A stretch of 64,000 nt of DNA from positions 1 to 64,000 of the forward strand of contig NZ_JAAIIJ010000016.1 in assembly GCF_012932445.1 (NCBI RefSeq), read 5' to 3'. Below the pieces are notes generated by a model. The model did no database searches and had not been told where the DNA came from. It worked only from the letters and a program-made list of their open reading frames with translations. Made by a program: the position numbers and the translations under genes. This DNA comes from Bifidobacterium panos. GTDB taxonomy: Bacteria > Actinomycetota > Actinomycetes > Actinomycetales > Bifidobacteriaceae. This document shows positions 40,183-48,582 of the stretch, one piece after another (position 1 is the stretch's first letter; the number at the start of each line of letters is the position of its first letter).

Positions 40183-40188
40183 TACAAT
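40183..40188 (+). promoter_or_regulatory. -10 box before trpD
   Basis: TACAAT lies 55 bases before the trpD start and after the secA terminator; a matching -35 is not clear. Confidence 0.4.
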
Positions 40189-40243
40189 AAGCCGCATCAC
40201 TATACCAATTATTCAGGCGCGTGTGGGCGCCAAGGAGAGCATC

Positions 40244-41293
40244 ATGGCCGACATCACTTTCAAGTCGATTCTCACCAAGCTGGTCGGGGGAGCACATCTG
40301 AGCGCGGCGGAATCCGAGTGGTTCGTCGATGACTTGATGAGCGGCAACGCCGACCCCGCCGCGGTGGGCGCGGTGTTGGCCACCCAGCAGCAACTCGGGC
40401 TCACAGCCGATGAGGTGTCTGGTGCCGCCAAGGCCATGGTGTCCCATGCCGTGCCGTTGAACGTGTCTGGAGAAACCACCGACATCGTCGGTACCGGTGG
40501 TGACGGTGCCGCCACGGTGAATCTGTCCACCATGGGTGCGGTGGTCGCCGCCGCCACCGGCGTGAAGATCGTCAAGCACGGCAATCGCGCGGCTTCGTCC
40601 AAGTGCGGTGCGGCGGATTGCTTGGAGGCCTTGGGATTGCCGCTGGAATTGAGCCCTGAGGCCGTGGCCGAAGTGGCAGAGGAAGTCGGCATCACGTTCG
40701 CGTTCGCCAAGACGTTCCATCCGGCCATGCGTTTCGTCGGTCCAGTTCGCGCCGCCTTGGGCATTCCATGCGTGTTCAATGTGCTTGGCCCCTTAACCAA
40801 TCCGGCCAGTCCGAAGCATATGGCCATTGGTTGCGCCGACCGCGCCATGAGCCCAGTGATGGCCGCCGTGTATGCCGTCAACGGGCAGACCGGCATGGTC
40901 TATACCTCCAGCGAGGGCCTTGACGAAATGGCGCCGACCGGCCCGATTTCCGTGTGGGAGTTCAACGGCGGCAAGGTCGTCGAGACCGAATTCGACCCGA
41001 CCGTCGAGCTGGGGCTTGCCAAGGTCACCATCGCCGATCTCAAGGGCGACCTTCCTGCATACAACGCACAGGCGGCTCGGGACTTCTTGGTGGGCAAGGA
41101 CGTGTCGTTCCGCACCACGGCCCTGCTCAACGCAGCTTCCGCCATCGTGGCGGACGGCCATCAGGTTCCCGCAGGCGGTACGTTGGCCGAACGGTTCAAG
41201 GCCGCTTATGCCCTCGCCGAAGAAGCCGTCGATTCAGGCAAGGCCGCGGCGCTGCTGGACAAGTGGATCGAAACCGCCAAGGCCAAGGCCTGA
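40244..41293 (+). CDS. trpD: Anthranilate phosphoribosyltransferase
   Basis: A 349-residue enzyme joining anthranilate to PRPP in tryptophan synthesis. The GTGGDGAATVNLST loop for PRPP, KHGNRAASSKCGAADCLEALG region and VFNVLGPLTNP segment are clear. ATG 40244 follows AAGGAG; the frame begins 21 bases earlier. It stands alone, apart from other trp genes, between its own promoter and terminator. Confidence 0.97.
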   Translation: MADITFKSILTKLVGGAHLSAAESEWFVDDLMSGNADPAAVGAVLATQQQLGLTADEVSGAAKAMVSHAVPLNVSGETTDIVGTGGDGAATVNLSTMGAVVAAATGVKIVKHGNRAASSKCGAADCLEALGLPLELSPEAVAEVAEEVGITFAFAKTFHPAMRFVGPVRAALGIPCVFNVLGPLTNPASPKHMAIGCADRAMSPVMAAVYAVNGQTGMVYTSSEGLDEMAPTGPISVWEFNGGKVVETEFDPTVELGLAKVTIADLKGDLPAYNAQAARDFLVGKDVSFRTTALLNAASAIVADGHQVPAGGTLAERFKAAYALAEEAVDSGKAAALLDKWIETAKAKA

Positions 41294-41309
41294 CAGTCCT
41301 TTGTTTCAT

Positions 41310-41359
41310 GTGTTTGCCTGTGACAGATATCGTCAACGATATCTGTCACAGGCAAACAC
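41310..41359. terminator. Perfect 23-bp hairpin between convergent genes
   Basis: GTGTTTGCCTGTGACAGATA plus TCG at 41310-41332 is exactly complementary to 41337-41359, with loop TCAA. It probably ends transcription from both trpD and the minus-strand gene. Confidence 0.8.
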
Positions 41360-41380
41360 AATGTTTCAGTACGTTTGGGT

Positions 41381-41938
41381 TCATACCCGCGCGCCGTCAT
41401 CGAAATAATCCTCACGAGTCTCGTTGTGCCCCTTATGCTGCACGATAAGACCCGCCGCGCCAATCAGCGTGCACACCCCGAACACCGTGCCGAGAATACC
41501 GGCAAATGCCGGCAGGAACGCGGTGGCGATAATACCCGCGATGCCGATCAGCAACAACGCCCAGAACAGCAGTTTCGAGCGTTTGATAAGACCAATTGTC
41601 GGATTGGGTTCGGTGAAACCGTCATCATATTGATCCATCACATCATCGGTATCCAGCCAGCTGGAACCGGTGAAATCACGAGGTCCGTGGTCTGCGCCGG
41701 TGGACGAGAACGCCTCGGGGGAGAGGTCGCGCGCGTTGACCACGGCTTCCTTGTCGCGCCGCTCGGCGTGTTTCTCGAAGCGCTTGGCGCTGCGCGAGGC
41801 AGCCACGTCCGCAAGATCGTCCTTATGTTCGGCCTCGAACGCCGCCCAAGCCTCATCCAATTCAGCTTGATTGCTCTCGTCATCCGGCGTGTGGTTTGGC
41901 CGCACGCCGTCGTCGTTGGTATTGTTGAGGTCAGTCAT
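41381..41938 (-). CDS. Hypothetical membrane protein
   Basis: A 185-residue protein not recognised as a known family. Residues 1-110 are hydrophilic and acidic (Asp/Glu/Ala/Arg-rich). Two hydrophobic segments at about residues 124-145 and 148-167 form a helical hairpin near the C-terminus. ATG 41938 is preferred over the in-frame start three codons earlier. It is divergent from the acyltransferase gene by 50 bases. Confidence 0.75.
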   Translation of the reverse strand: MTDLNNTNDDGVRPNHTPDDESNQAELDEAWAAFEAEHKDDLADVAASRSAKRFEKHAERRDKEAVVNARDLSPEAFSSTGADHGPRDFTGSSWLDTDDVMDQYDDGFTEPNPTIGLIKRSKLLFWALLLIGIAGIIATAFLPAFAGILGTVFGVCTLIGAAGLIVQHKGHNETREDYFDDGARV

Positions 41939-41988
41939 ACACACCACTGTAATCTACCGCGCGTATCGCGCCGGAAGGGAAACGCCAA

Positions 41989-42669
41989 GTGCTGTACTGG
42001 TTCTTCGTCAAGGGGTTCGGCTCCATTGCACGTCATCGTTTGGGACCGAGCGTCGAGGGATTGGACAATATTCCCCGCAAGGGCGGCGCAATCATCGCCG
42101 CGAATCATCTGGCCGTCATCGACGACGCGCTGATTCCCATCACCTGCCCGCGCATGGTGCATTTCATGGGCAAGGCCGAATACTTTGAAGGCAAAGGCAT
42201 CAAGGGCAGATTCAAGAAGTGGTGGTTCACCTCCGTCGGCGTGTTCCCCGTGGATCGCTCAGGCGGCAATAAGTCGTTGGGTGCCCTTGAACACGCCCGC
42301 GAAATCATCGAGGAAGGCCACCTGTTCGGCATTCATATCGAAGGCACGCGCAGCCCTGACGGCCGCTTGTACAAGGGGCACACCGGTGTGGCGCGTCTCG
42401 CCTTGGAAACCGGCTGCCCGATCGTGCCCACCGCCATCATCGGCTCGCGCGAACTGCAGGAACCCGGCACCGTCATTCCGAAAAAAGGCAAAACCCAGGT
42501 GCTGTACGGCAAGCCCATCGAGGTCACCAAGAAAGCCGCCGAGGACATCACGCACGACGACTTGCGCTCGCTCACCGATCAAGTGACGGTCGCGATCGGA
42601 GCAATGAGCGGCCAGGAATACGTTGACGAATACGCTCAGAAAGTCAAAGAGCAACTCAAGGCCCAGTAA
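41989..42669 (+). CDS. 1-acyl-glycerol-3-phosphate acyltransferase family protein
   Basis: A 226-residue PlsC-type acyltransferase that likely adds the second fatty acid in phosphatidic acid synthesis. The catalytic H-x4-D motif is His40 and Asp45 in NHLAVIDD, and the substrate motif EGTRSPDGRLYKG is present. Only one short hydrophobic stretch is seen, typical of actinobacterial members. The start is GTG 41989 with GAAGGGA upstream. The terminal bases are followed by a short duplicated CCCAGTAA/CAAGGCAACAA segment. Confidence 0.88.
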   Translation: MLYWFFVKGFGSIARHRLGPSVEGLDNIPRKGGAIIAANHLAVIDDALIPITCPRMVHFMGKAEYFEGKGIKGRFKKWWFTSVGVFPVDRSGGNKSLGALEHAREIIEEGHLFGIHIEGTRSPDGRLYKGHTGVARLALETGCPIVPTAIIGSRELQEPGTVIPKKGKTQVLYGKPIEVTKKAAEDITHDDLRSLTDQVTVAIGAMSGQEYVDEYAQKVKEQLKAQ

Positions 42670-42715
42670 ACAAGGCAACAAGCAGCCCAGTAAGCAGGGC
42701 AACAACCCAAGTGGC

Positions 42716-44839
42716 TCACACGACGGTAAGAGTCACCACGGTTGCGTTGCCGTCGCTGTCGCGCACACGCACCTGCGCACCGGGGTCGGGATCCTGCAAG
42801 CGCACGTTGTGCGTGAGATCGCCCAACGGCGCTGATTTCTTCACTTGCAGGCCGAGATCGGTCAGTATCTTCGAGGCTTCGTCATAGCTCTTGCCGCGCA
42901 CATCCGGTATGGTCACGGTCTGCGGCCCCTTGGAGACGACCACATCGACCGAATCGCCCCAGTGCAGTTGCGTGTCCTTCTTCACCGAAGTGGAAATTAC
43001 ATTGCCCGCGGCGACGGAATCACTGAACTCCTCGCTGTAATTGGCTTTGAGTTTCAGATCGTCCAGCGCCTGCTGCGCCTCATCCTTGCTGCGTCCCGCG
43101 ATGTCGGGCATGGTCACGGGCATCAGGCCTTTGCTCAACGTCACGACGACCTCGGCGCTGTGCTTGACGGTGGTGCCGGGGTCGGGGGAGACACTCAGCG
43201 CCGCGCCTTCGGGAACCGTCAGCGAATATGCATCCTTGGCCTCGTCATGCTTCACATTGGTCAGTCCCGCGTTCTTCAAGGCTTCAAGTGGATTCTTGCC
43301 GTTCTCGCTATTCGAGTCAAGGATATCTTTTGGAATCGTCGCCATCTTCACGCCTTTGGAGACGACGATGGACACGGACTGTCCGTTGCGCTTGCCCACG
43401 TGACTGTCCACGCCGGCCTGCTTGTCATTGATGGTTGCGGAGACGATGTGGTCTTGCTCGATGGTGTCGCTGTAATTCTGCTCGACGCTATAGGGAATGC
43501 CTGCGACCTTGAGCGTGCTTTCGTAGGACTTCCAATCCGCGCCCGTCAACGGGCACTCCTTGTTCTTCTCGCAGGAAATGTCATTCGGTTTCGGCAATGT
43601 CCAATAACTTCCCGGCCCCAGGAAATACCACCATGCACCGCCGCCCAGCGCAGCGGCGAAAAGAACCGCGATGATGGAGATAATCAGTGGCTTGCGGCTC
43701 TTGGGCTTGGCTTTCGAGCCGAAAGTCGCTTCCGTCTTGCCCGCGTGGCCATCGGTTGGAACTTGGGCACCATTTGCTTCTCCAACGGTCTGCAATACCT
43801 GTGTGGAAGCGGTGCTGATGGATGTGGTCGGGGTTTGGTGTACAAGCGTGTCATGCTTGGTGGCCTGCATTACGGAGGTCGAGGACGCCCCATCGTCGTG
43901 ACGTTCGGTGAGACTCGGCGGCTTCGGTGGAGCGGCCAGTGAAGCATCGTCGCTGTCGACAGCTTTGCGATATTGCCACGCCTCAATGGGCAGGACGCTG
44001 CTGAGCTGGCGCAGTTCATCCAACGCTTCGGAGGCATCCTTCGGCCTGGCGTCGATGGAGCGCTCGGTCAGATGCGTGATGAACGAAGCCACCGTCGAAT
44101 CGATGCCTGGGCAGGGGGTGGATATGGAGGGAACGTCCTCATGCACATGCTTGAACACCAGCGTCACCGGATTGTCCGACGTAAACGGTACTTCACCGGC
44201 CAGCATCTCCCAAGCCATGATGCCCACGGCATACAGGTCGCCCTGCGGCGTGGCTTCGTTGCGTTCGATGGTTTCGGGCGGCAAGTAGGCCGCCGTGCCC
44301 AACAGCATGCCGGTGGACGAGAGTGTGGCGGAGGAAGCGACCTTGGCCAAGCCGAAATCGGTGATCTGCACGCGCCCTCGGTCGTTGAGCATGATGTTCT
44401 CGGGTTTGATGTCACGGTGCACCACGTTCGCCCGGTGCGCCGAAGCAAGCCCATCGAGTGTTTCGCCGATGATGCGCAGTGTTTCGCGCACACTGAAGGT
44501 GCGCTGGCGGTTCATCTCATGGCGCAGGTTCACCCCGTGCACGTATTCCATCACCAAATAGGCCAAGCCATTGGTTTCCCCGGCATCATACACCTGCACG
44601 ATGTGCGGGTTGGCGATTTGCGCCGCGGACTGTGCCTCGCGGCGGAAGCGTTCGATGAACTGCTCGCGGTGCGGGCCGTCCGCCAGCTGGGCATGCATCA
44701 CCTTCAACGCCACGGTGCGGTTCAATCGCTCGTCCGTGGCTTCATAAACTGTCGCCATACCGCCTTGCGCAATCTGATGCGCGATGCGATAGCGTCCCTC
44801 GATTAGCTGATCCTGAGGCAATTGTGTGTCGTTGCTCAT
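42716..44839 (-). CDS. Serine/threonine protein kinase with PASTA domains
   Basis: A 707-residue receptor-like kinase. The kinase domain covers residues about 17-275 with Lys46, the HRDIKPEN loop (Asp143) and DFG. A Thr/Ser-rich linker follows, then one membrane helix near residue 385-405, and an outer part with about four PASTA repeats (VTMPDIAGRSKDEAQ and VTIPDVRGKSYDEAS). Such PknB/PknL kinases sense peptidoglycan fragments and control cell wall growth. Its proximity to the prenyl synthase recalls PknL. Start ATG 44839. Confidence 0.93.
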   Translation of the reverse strand: MSNDTQLPQDQLIEGRYRIAHQIAQGGMATVYEATDERLNRTVALKVMHAQLADGPHREQFIERFRREAQSAAQIANPHIVQVYDAGETNGLAYLVMEYVHGVNLRHEMNRQRTFSVRETLRIIGETLDGLASAHRANVVHRDIKPENIMLNDRGRVQITDFGLAKVASSATLSSTGMLLGTAAYLPPETIERNEATPQGDLYAVGIMAWEMLAGEVPFTSDNPVTLVFKHVHEDVPSISTPCPGIDSTVASFITHLTERSIDARPKDASEALDELRQLSSVLPIEAWQYRKAVDSDDASLAAPPKPPSLTERHDDGASSTSVMQATKHDTLVHQTPTTSISTASTQVLQTVGEANGAQVPTDGHAGKTEATFGSKAKPKSRKPLIISIIAVLFAAALGGGAWWYFLGPGSYWTLPKPNDISCEKNKECPLTGADWKSYESTLKVAGIPYSVEQNYSDTIEQDHIVSATINDKQAGVDSHVGKRNGQSVSIVVSKGVKMATIPKDILDSNSENGKNPLEALKNAGLTNVKHDEAKDAYSLTVPEGAALSVSPDPGTTVKHSAEVVVTLSKGLMPVTMPDIAGRSKDEAQQALDDLKLKANYSEEFSDSVAAGNVISTSVKKDTQLHWGDSVDVVVSKGPQTVTIPDVRGKSYDEASKILTDLGLQVKKSAPLGDLTHNVRLQDPDPGAQVRVRDSDGNATVVTLTVV

Positions 44840-44887
44840 ACTAGACTGATGAATCCTTGATGGCTGCTGGCTTATCCGTTGCCAAGT

Positions 44888-45967
44888 CTAGCGTCTGGCC
44901 ATGTCCGGCACGAAACCGGCACACGCTTCGGTGAGGATAATTTCCTGGCAGTGCCCTAATGCGCAGGATTCAATGGCCTCAAGTGTCTGATCCCACAGGA
45001 GAGCGATGCGTTGGCGAGAGCGCTCGATGGCGCCGGTATGGGTGAACAGATCGATGACGCGGCGTACCTGCATCTCGTCGCGGGTTGGTGAGCGGAAGAT
45101 GGCGATGAGTTCGCCACGATCCTGCTTATCGGCCAATTCGATGGCATCCGCCAGCAGCACGGTGCGTTTGCCTTCGCGTATGTCGCCACCCACCGGCTTG
45201 CCGCTGGTTTGGCTGGAACCGATGACGTCGATGAGATCGTCTTCCAGTTGGAAGGCAAGTCCGAGCGGCTCGCCTATGGCCAGAGCCGTGCGCCGTGCCG
45301 TTGCGGCTGGGATACCGGCGGACAGCATAGCCAGCTCGACCGGCGCGATGGTGGTATAGCTTGCGGTTTTCCAACGGAATACTTCCAGGGATGAGCCGGC
45401 CAACGCCTCGGCGTCGTCCAGGGGGGCCCTCTCCACCGCCAAGTCAAGAATCTGGCCGATTTCCACCTCGCGCTGCATGGTCAGGAAGGCCGTGGTCAGT
45501 TCTGAGGCGTTGGGCAGTCCACTCGCTGCTTGATTGACGATGCCGACGCCCGCGGTGGCGAGCAGGTCTCCCAACATCAGCCCCAGTCCACGGCCCACGG
45601 CCATGCTGCCGGTGTCATGTTCCAGAGCACGATGGGCGCTGGGTTTGCCGCGACGCAGATCCGCCTCGTCGATGATGTCGTCATGCACGAGCGCGGCCGT
45701 CTGGAAGACCTCAAGCGCACAGGCGATATCCAATATGGTGTCATGATGGCTGGGCGCGCCACCGAACGACGTATACGCCGCCAAGGCGAGTAACGCGCGC
45801 AAACGCTTGCCGCCTTCGCTGCTGGCCAGCGCCTGACGAATCACGGCATCGAGCACCGCATGGCAGGAGGAAGGCATCGGGGAATGCTCCGGCATGGCTG
45901 ACCATTCGCGCACCAGTGAGGCGATGCGGGATTCAACCGCCAGACGGTTGTCGTCGGTTATGCACAT
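44888..45967 (-). CDS. Polyprenyl diphosphate synthase
   Basis: A 359-residue trans-prenyltransferase extending allylic diphosphates with isopentenyl diphosphate. Both aspartate-rich motifs are present: DDIID in HDDIIDEADLRRG and DDLID in QLEDDLIDVIG. The product length (geranylgeranyl or longer) cannot be told. The frame opens with TTG 46003, but ATG 45967 is preferred. An inverted repeat CTAGACT/AGTCTAG spans the 48-base gap to the kinase gene. Confidence 0.88.
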   Translation of the reverse strand: MCITDDNRLAVESRIASLVREWSAMPEHSPMPSSCHAVLDAVIRQALASSEGGKRLRALLALAAYTSFGGAPSHHDTILDIACALEVFQTAALVHDDIIDEADLRRGKPSAHRALEHDTGSMAVGRGLGLMLGDLLATAGVGIVNQAASGLPNASELTTAFLTMQREVEIGQILDLAVERAPLDDAEALAGSSLEVFRWKTASYTTIAPVELAMLSAGIPAATARRTALAIGEPLGLAFQLEDDLIDVIGSSQTSGKPVGGDIREGKRTVLLADAIELADKQDRGELIAIFRSPTRDEMQVRRVIDLFTHTGAIERSRQRIALLWDQTLEAIESCALGHCQEIILTEACAGFVPDMARR

Positions 45968-46033
45968 GCCTTCTAAGTTATCCTCAGTGCAATACGAACA
46001 CAAGAATCCAGTATTTCCAAGGGCTTAGGGGGC

Positions 46034-46052
46034 TTCGACCACATAGGTCGAA
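46034..46052. promoter_or_regulatory. Inverted repeat between the prenyl synthase and DUF4192 genes
   Basis: TTCGACC-ACATA-GGTCGAA, perfect 7-bp arms in the 139-base divergent region, nearly the same as 33969-33988 in the recA leader. Confidence 0.45.
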
Positions 46053-46142
46053 AAACGCTCGGTGATGCGGCGAAAACCGTCATACTGGTTGCACATCGTC
46101 TGCTTAAGACGATGATCAGTCCAATTAATCAAGGAGGAAGAC

Positions 46143-46937
46143 ATGACATCGACAACGAACCATGCGTCGCGGCACGCGCACGAACGTCCGACAGGCAAGA
46201 CGGCCAAGGGGCCGGGGCAGCGGCAAGACGCGCACAGCAGGGGTCGCCGCCGCAAAGACGATGGGACGCGCCGTCCAAACAAGCGTCTTGGCCGCGCCAT
46301 CCATATCGACTGCCCCGAAGAATGCGAACTGTTTTTTGCCAATCTGGAGCCGTTTACGCAAAACCGCATGAGAAAGCTGCGCGAACAGCTGCGGCGCAAT
46401 CGGCGCGATATGGGGCCTGAACAAGCGAACGCCGAGTGGATTCAAGAGCCGCTGAACGCCTGGCTCAGTCAACTTGATACTCGCACGATCGATCTTGACG
46501 AGGAGAATATGGCCGCGTTGGCCGTCGGGCTCAACGAAGTGATGTCCATACGCGACGCGCTGATCATTTCGCTGATTGTCGATGAAACCGCTTGCGATGC
46601 CGACATGCTGATGGACATCGTTTCGCGTCCCTGCACGAGACGGGTGTCAAAATCCGTGCACCATTTGCTTAGCGAAGCGTTCGACGATGAGCTTGGTCCT
46701 GATCGCGCCCGTTGCCAGGCCGGGCTGATGATGCTCAACGCCATGGCCAAGATGGTTCCCAAGCCGATGCGTGCCCAGCCGCTGGCCGTCATCGCCTACG
46801 TGCTGTGGTGGGTGGGCGACAGCAGAGCCTCTTCATATGCGTTACAGAGTCTGGAAGTGGACAGGGACTGCTCGTTGGCCGCGATTGTGCTTAGGACCCT
46901 TGATTGCGGGATGGAACCGGCGTGCTGCGACGAATGA
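46143..46937 (+). CDS. DUF4192-like protein
   Basis: A 264-residue protein with a very basic N-terminus (residues 1-50) and a helical C-terminal part containing [20 protein letters not shown] and [19 protein letters not shown]. These segments fit DUF4192, an actinobacterial family of unknown function often found beside the main sigma factor gene, as here. AAGGAGGAAG precedes ATG 46143. Confidence 0.75.
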   Translation: MTSTTNHASRHAHERPTGKTAKGPGQRQDAHSRGRRRKDDGTRRPNKRLGRAIHIDCPEECELFFANLEPFTQNRMRKLREQLRRNRRDMGPEQANAEWIQEPLNAWLSQLDTRTIDLDEENMAALAVGLNEVMSIRDALIISLIVDETACDADMLMDIVSRPCTRRVSKSVHHLLSEAFDDELGPDRARCQAGLMMLNAMAKMVPKPMRAQPLAVIAYVLWWVGDSRASSYALQSLEVDRDCSLAAIVLRTLDCGMEPACCDE

Positions 46938-47085
46938 ATCAGGTGCGGCGTCGCTTTCGGGGAATAATCGTCCGCATCAGGTGGTTAACTCACATGAGTT
47001 AGCGATTTGCCCTTGCCAGAAGTGTGCCTATATGGTATATGCGGCTGGGTTGGATATCCGGGTATTTTCCGCGAGGAGGACTAGT

Positions 47086-48579
47086 TTGGCCACCAAGAGC
47101 ACGAAGGCCGGCGTGGGTGACGATCAGGCAACGGACGAGACCAAGGCGACCAAGGCCGCGTCCAAGACAAAAACATCGACGGCGAAGGCGAGCAGCAAGA
47201 AGGCTTCTTCGTCGGCAAACGCCAAGACAGCCACCGCAGGCAAGGCGGGGGGCAAGAAAGCCGGTGCAAACAGCAAGGCCGCGAAGAACAAGGAAGCCGA
47301 GGAATCCACCAAATCCAAAGTCAAGATTGACGAGGAAGAAGAGGATATCGACGTTTTCGACGACACCGACATCGATTTGGACGACGACAAGGCCGATCTG
47401 GACGGCGACCTTGACGTTCTCGACGACGAGGACGATTCCGTTTCCGACAACGATGAGGACGAGGATGACGAGTCCGAAGACGATGTCGATGAGGAGGATG
47501 AAGACGAGGACGACGAGGAAGAATCCAAGTCCGAAACGCCGCAGGAAGACAAGCAGCAGGGCGCTTTCGTGGTGCGCGACGACGATGATGAGGATGACGA
47601 GGAGGGCGCTCCGCGCCGACGCACCAAGGCCGGCAATCCGAAACGTCGCGTGGTTAACCCCGGTGCCACCGCCGATCCCGTCAAGGATTATCTCAAGCAG
47701 ATTGGTCGCGTGAGCCTGCTGAATGCCGAGCAGGAAGTCGATCTTTCCGAACGCATCGAGGCCGGCCTGTATGCCCAGCACCTGCTGGACACCGAAAGCG
47801 ACGATATGGACTTCAAGCGCAAGCGCGAGCTGAAGTGGGCCGCCAACGACGGCAAGAAAGCCAAGGATCACCTGCTGGAGGCGAACTTGCGTCTGGTGGT
47901 CTCGTTGGCTAAGCGTTACACCGGTCGCGGCATGCTCTTCCTCGATCTGATCCAGGAAGGCAACCTCGGTCTGATTCGAGCCGTCGAAAAGTTCGATTGG
48001 AAGAAGGGCTTCAAGTTCTCCACGTATGCCACATGGTGGATTCGTCAGGCCATCACCCGCGCCATGGCGGATCAGGCGCGCACCATCCGCGTGCCCGTGC
48101 ACATGGTGGAGGTCATCAACAAGCTGTCGCGCGTGCAGCGTCAGATGTTGCAGGATCTTGGCCGCGAGCCCACGCCTGACGAGCTGGCCCGCGAGCTGGA
48201 CATGCCGGTCGAAAAGGTGCAGGAAGTGCAGAAGTACGGCCGCGAGCCGATTTCCCTGCACACTCCGCTTGGTGAGGACGGCGATTCCGAGTTCGGCGAT
48301 CTTATCGAGGACACTGATGCCATCGCACCGTCCGACGCGGTCGCTTTCTCGCTGCTGCAGGATCAGTTCAAGCAGGTGCTTGAGACGCTTTCGCCGCGCG
48401 AATCCGGTGTGATTAAGATGCGTTATGGCCTGGAGGACGGCCAGCCCAAGACATTGGACGACATCGGTCGTGTATATGGCGTGACGCGTGAGCGCATCCG
48501 CCAGATTGAGTCGAAGACCATGTCGAAGCTGCGTCACCCCTCCCGTTCGCAGACGCTGCGCGACTTCCTGGATCAGTGA
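47086..48579 (+). CDS. sigA: Primary RNA polymerase sigma factor (RpoD/SigA/HrdB)
   Basis: A 497-residue sigma-70. Residues 1-185 are a Lys/Ala-rich, then very acidic Asp/Glu extension replacing region 1.1. Region 1.2 starts at [13 protein letters not shown]. Regions 2.1-2.4 are complete ([21 protein letters not shown] core, [19 protein letters not shown]), and region 4.2 contains [22 protein letters not shown] 47086 is taken as start because GAGGAGGA lies five bases upstream; ATG 47032 is in frame but has no such site. parE follows after 3 bases. Confidence 0.95.
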   Translation: MATKSTKAGVGDDQATDETKATKAASKTKTSTAKASSKKASSSANAKTATAGKAGGKKAGANSKAAKNKEAEESTKSKVKIDEEEEDIDVFDDTDIDLDDDKADLDGDLDVLDDEDDSVSDNDEDEDDESEDDVDEEDEDEDDEEESKSETPQEDKQQGAFVVRDDDDEDDEEGAPRRRTKAGNPKRRVVNPGATADPVKDYLKQIGRVSLLNAEQEVDLSERIEAGLYAQHLLDTESDDMDFKRKRELKWAANDGKKAKDHLLEANLRLVVSLAKRYTGRGMLFLDLIQEGNLGLIRAVEKFDWKKGFKFSTYATWWIRQAITRAMADQARTIRVPVHMVEVINKLSRVQRQMLQDLGREPTPDELARELDMPVEKVQEVQKYGREPISLHTPLGEDGDSEFGDLIEDTDAIAPSDAVAFSLLQDQFKQVLETLSPRESGVIKMRYGLEDGQPKTLDDIGRVYGVTRERIRQIESKTMSKLRHPSRSQTLRDFLDQ

Positions 48580-48582
48580 TTC

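Noticed and set aside
40130..40332. Short frame starting ATGGCCAAACAT before trpD
   Set aside because: It runs through the trpD start in another frame and has no ribosome site or domain.
47124..47684. Ser-rich protein antisense to the sigA N-terminus
   Set aside because: It is the complement of Asp/Glu codon runs (GAC/GAG read backward) in the acidic sigA extension.
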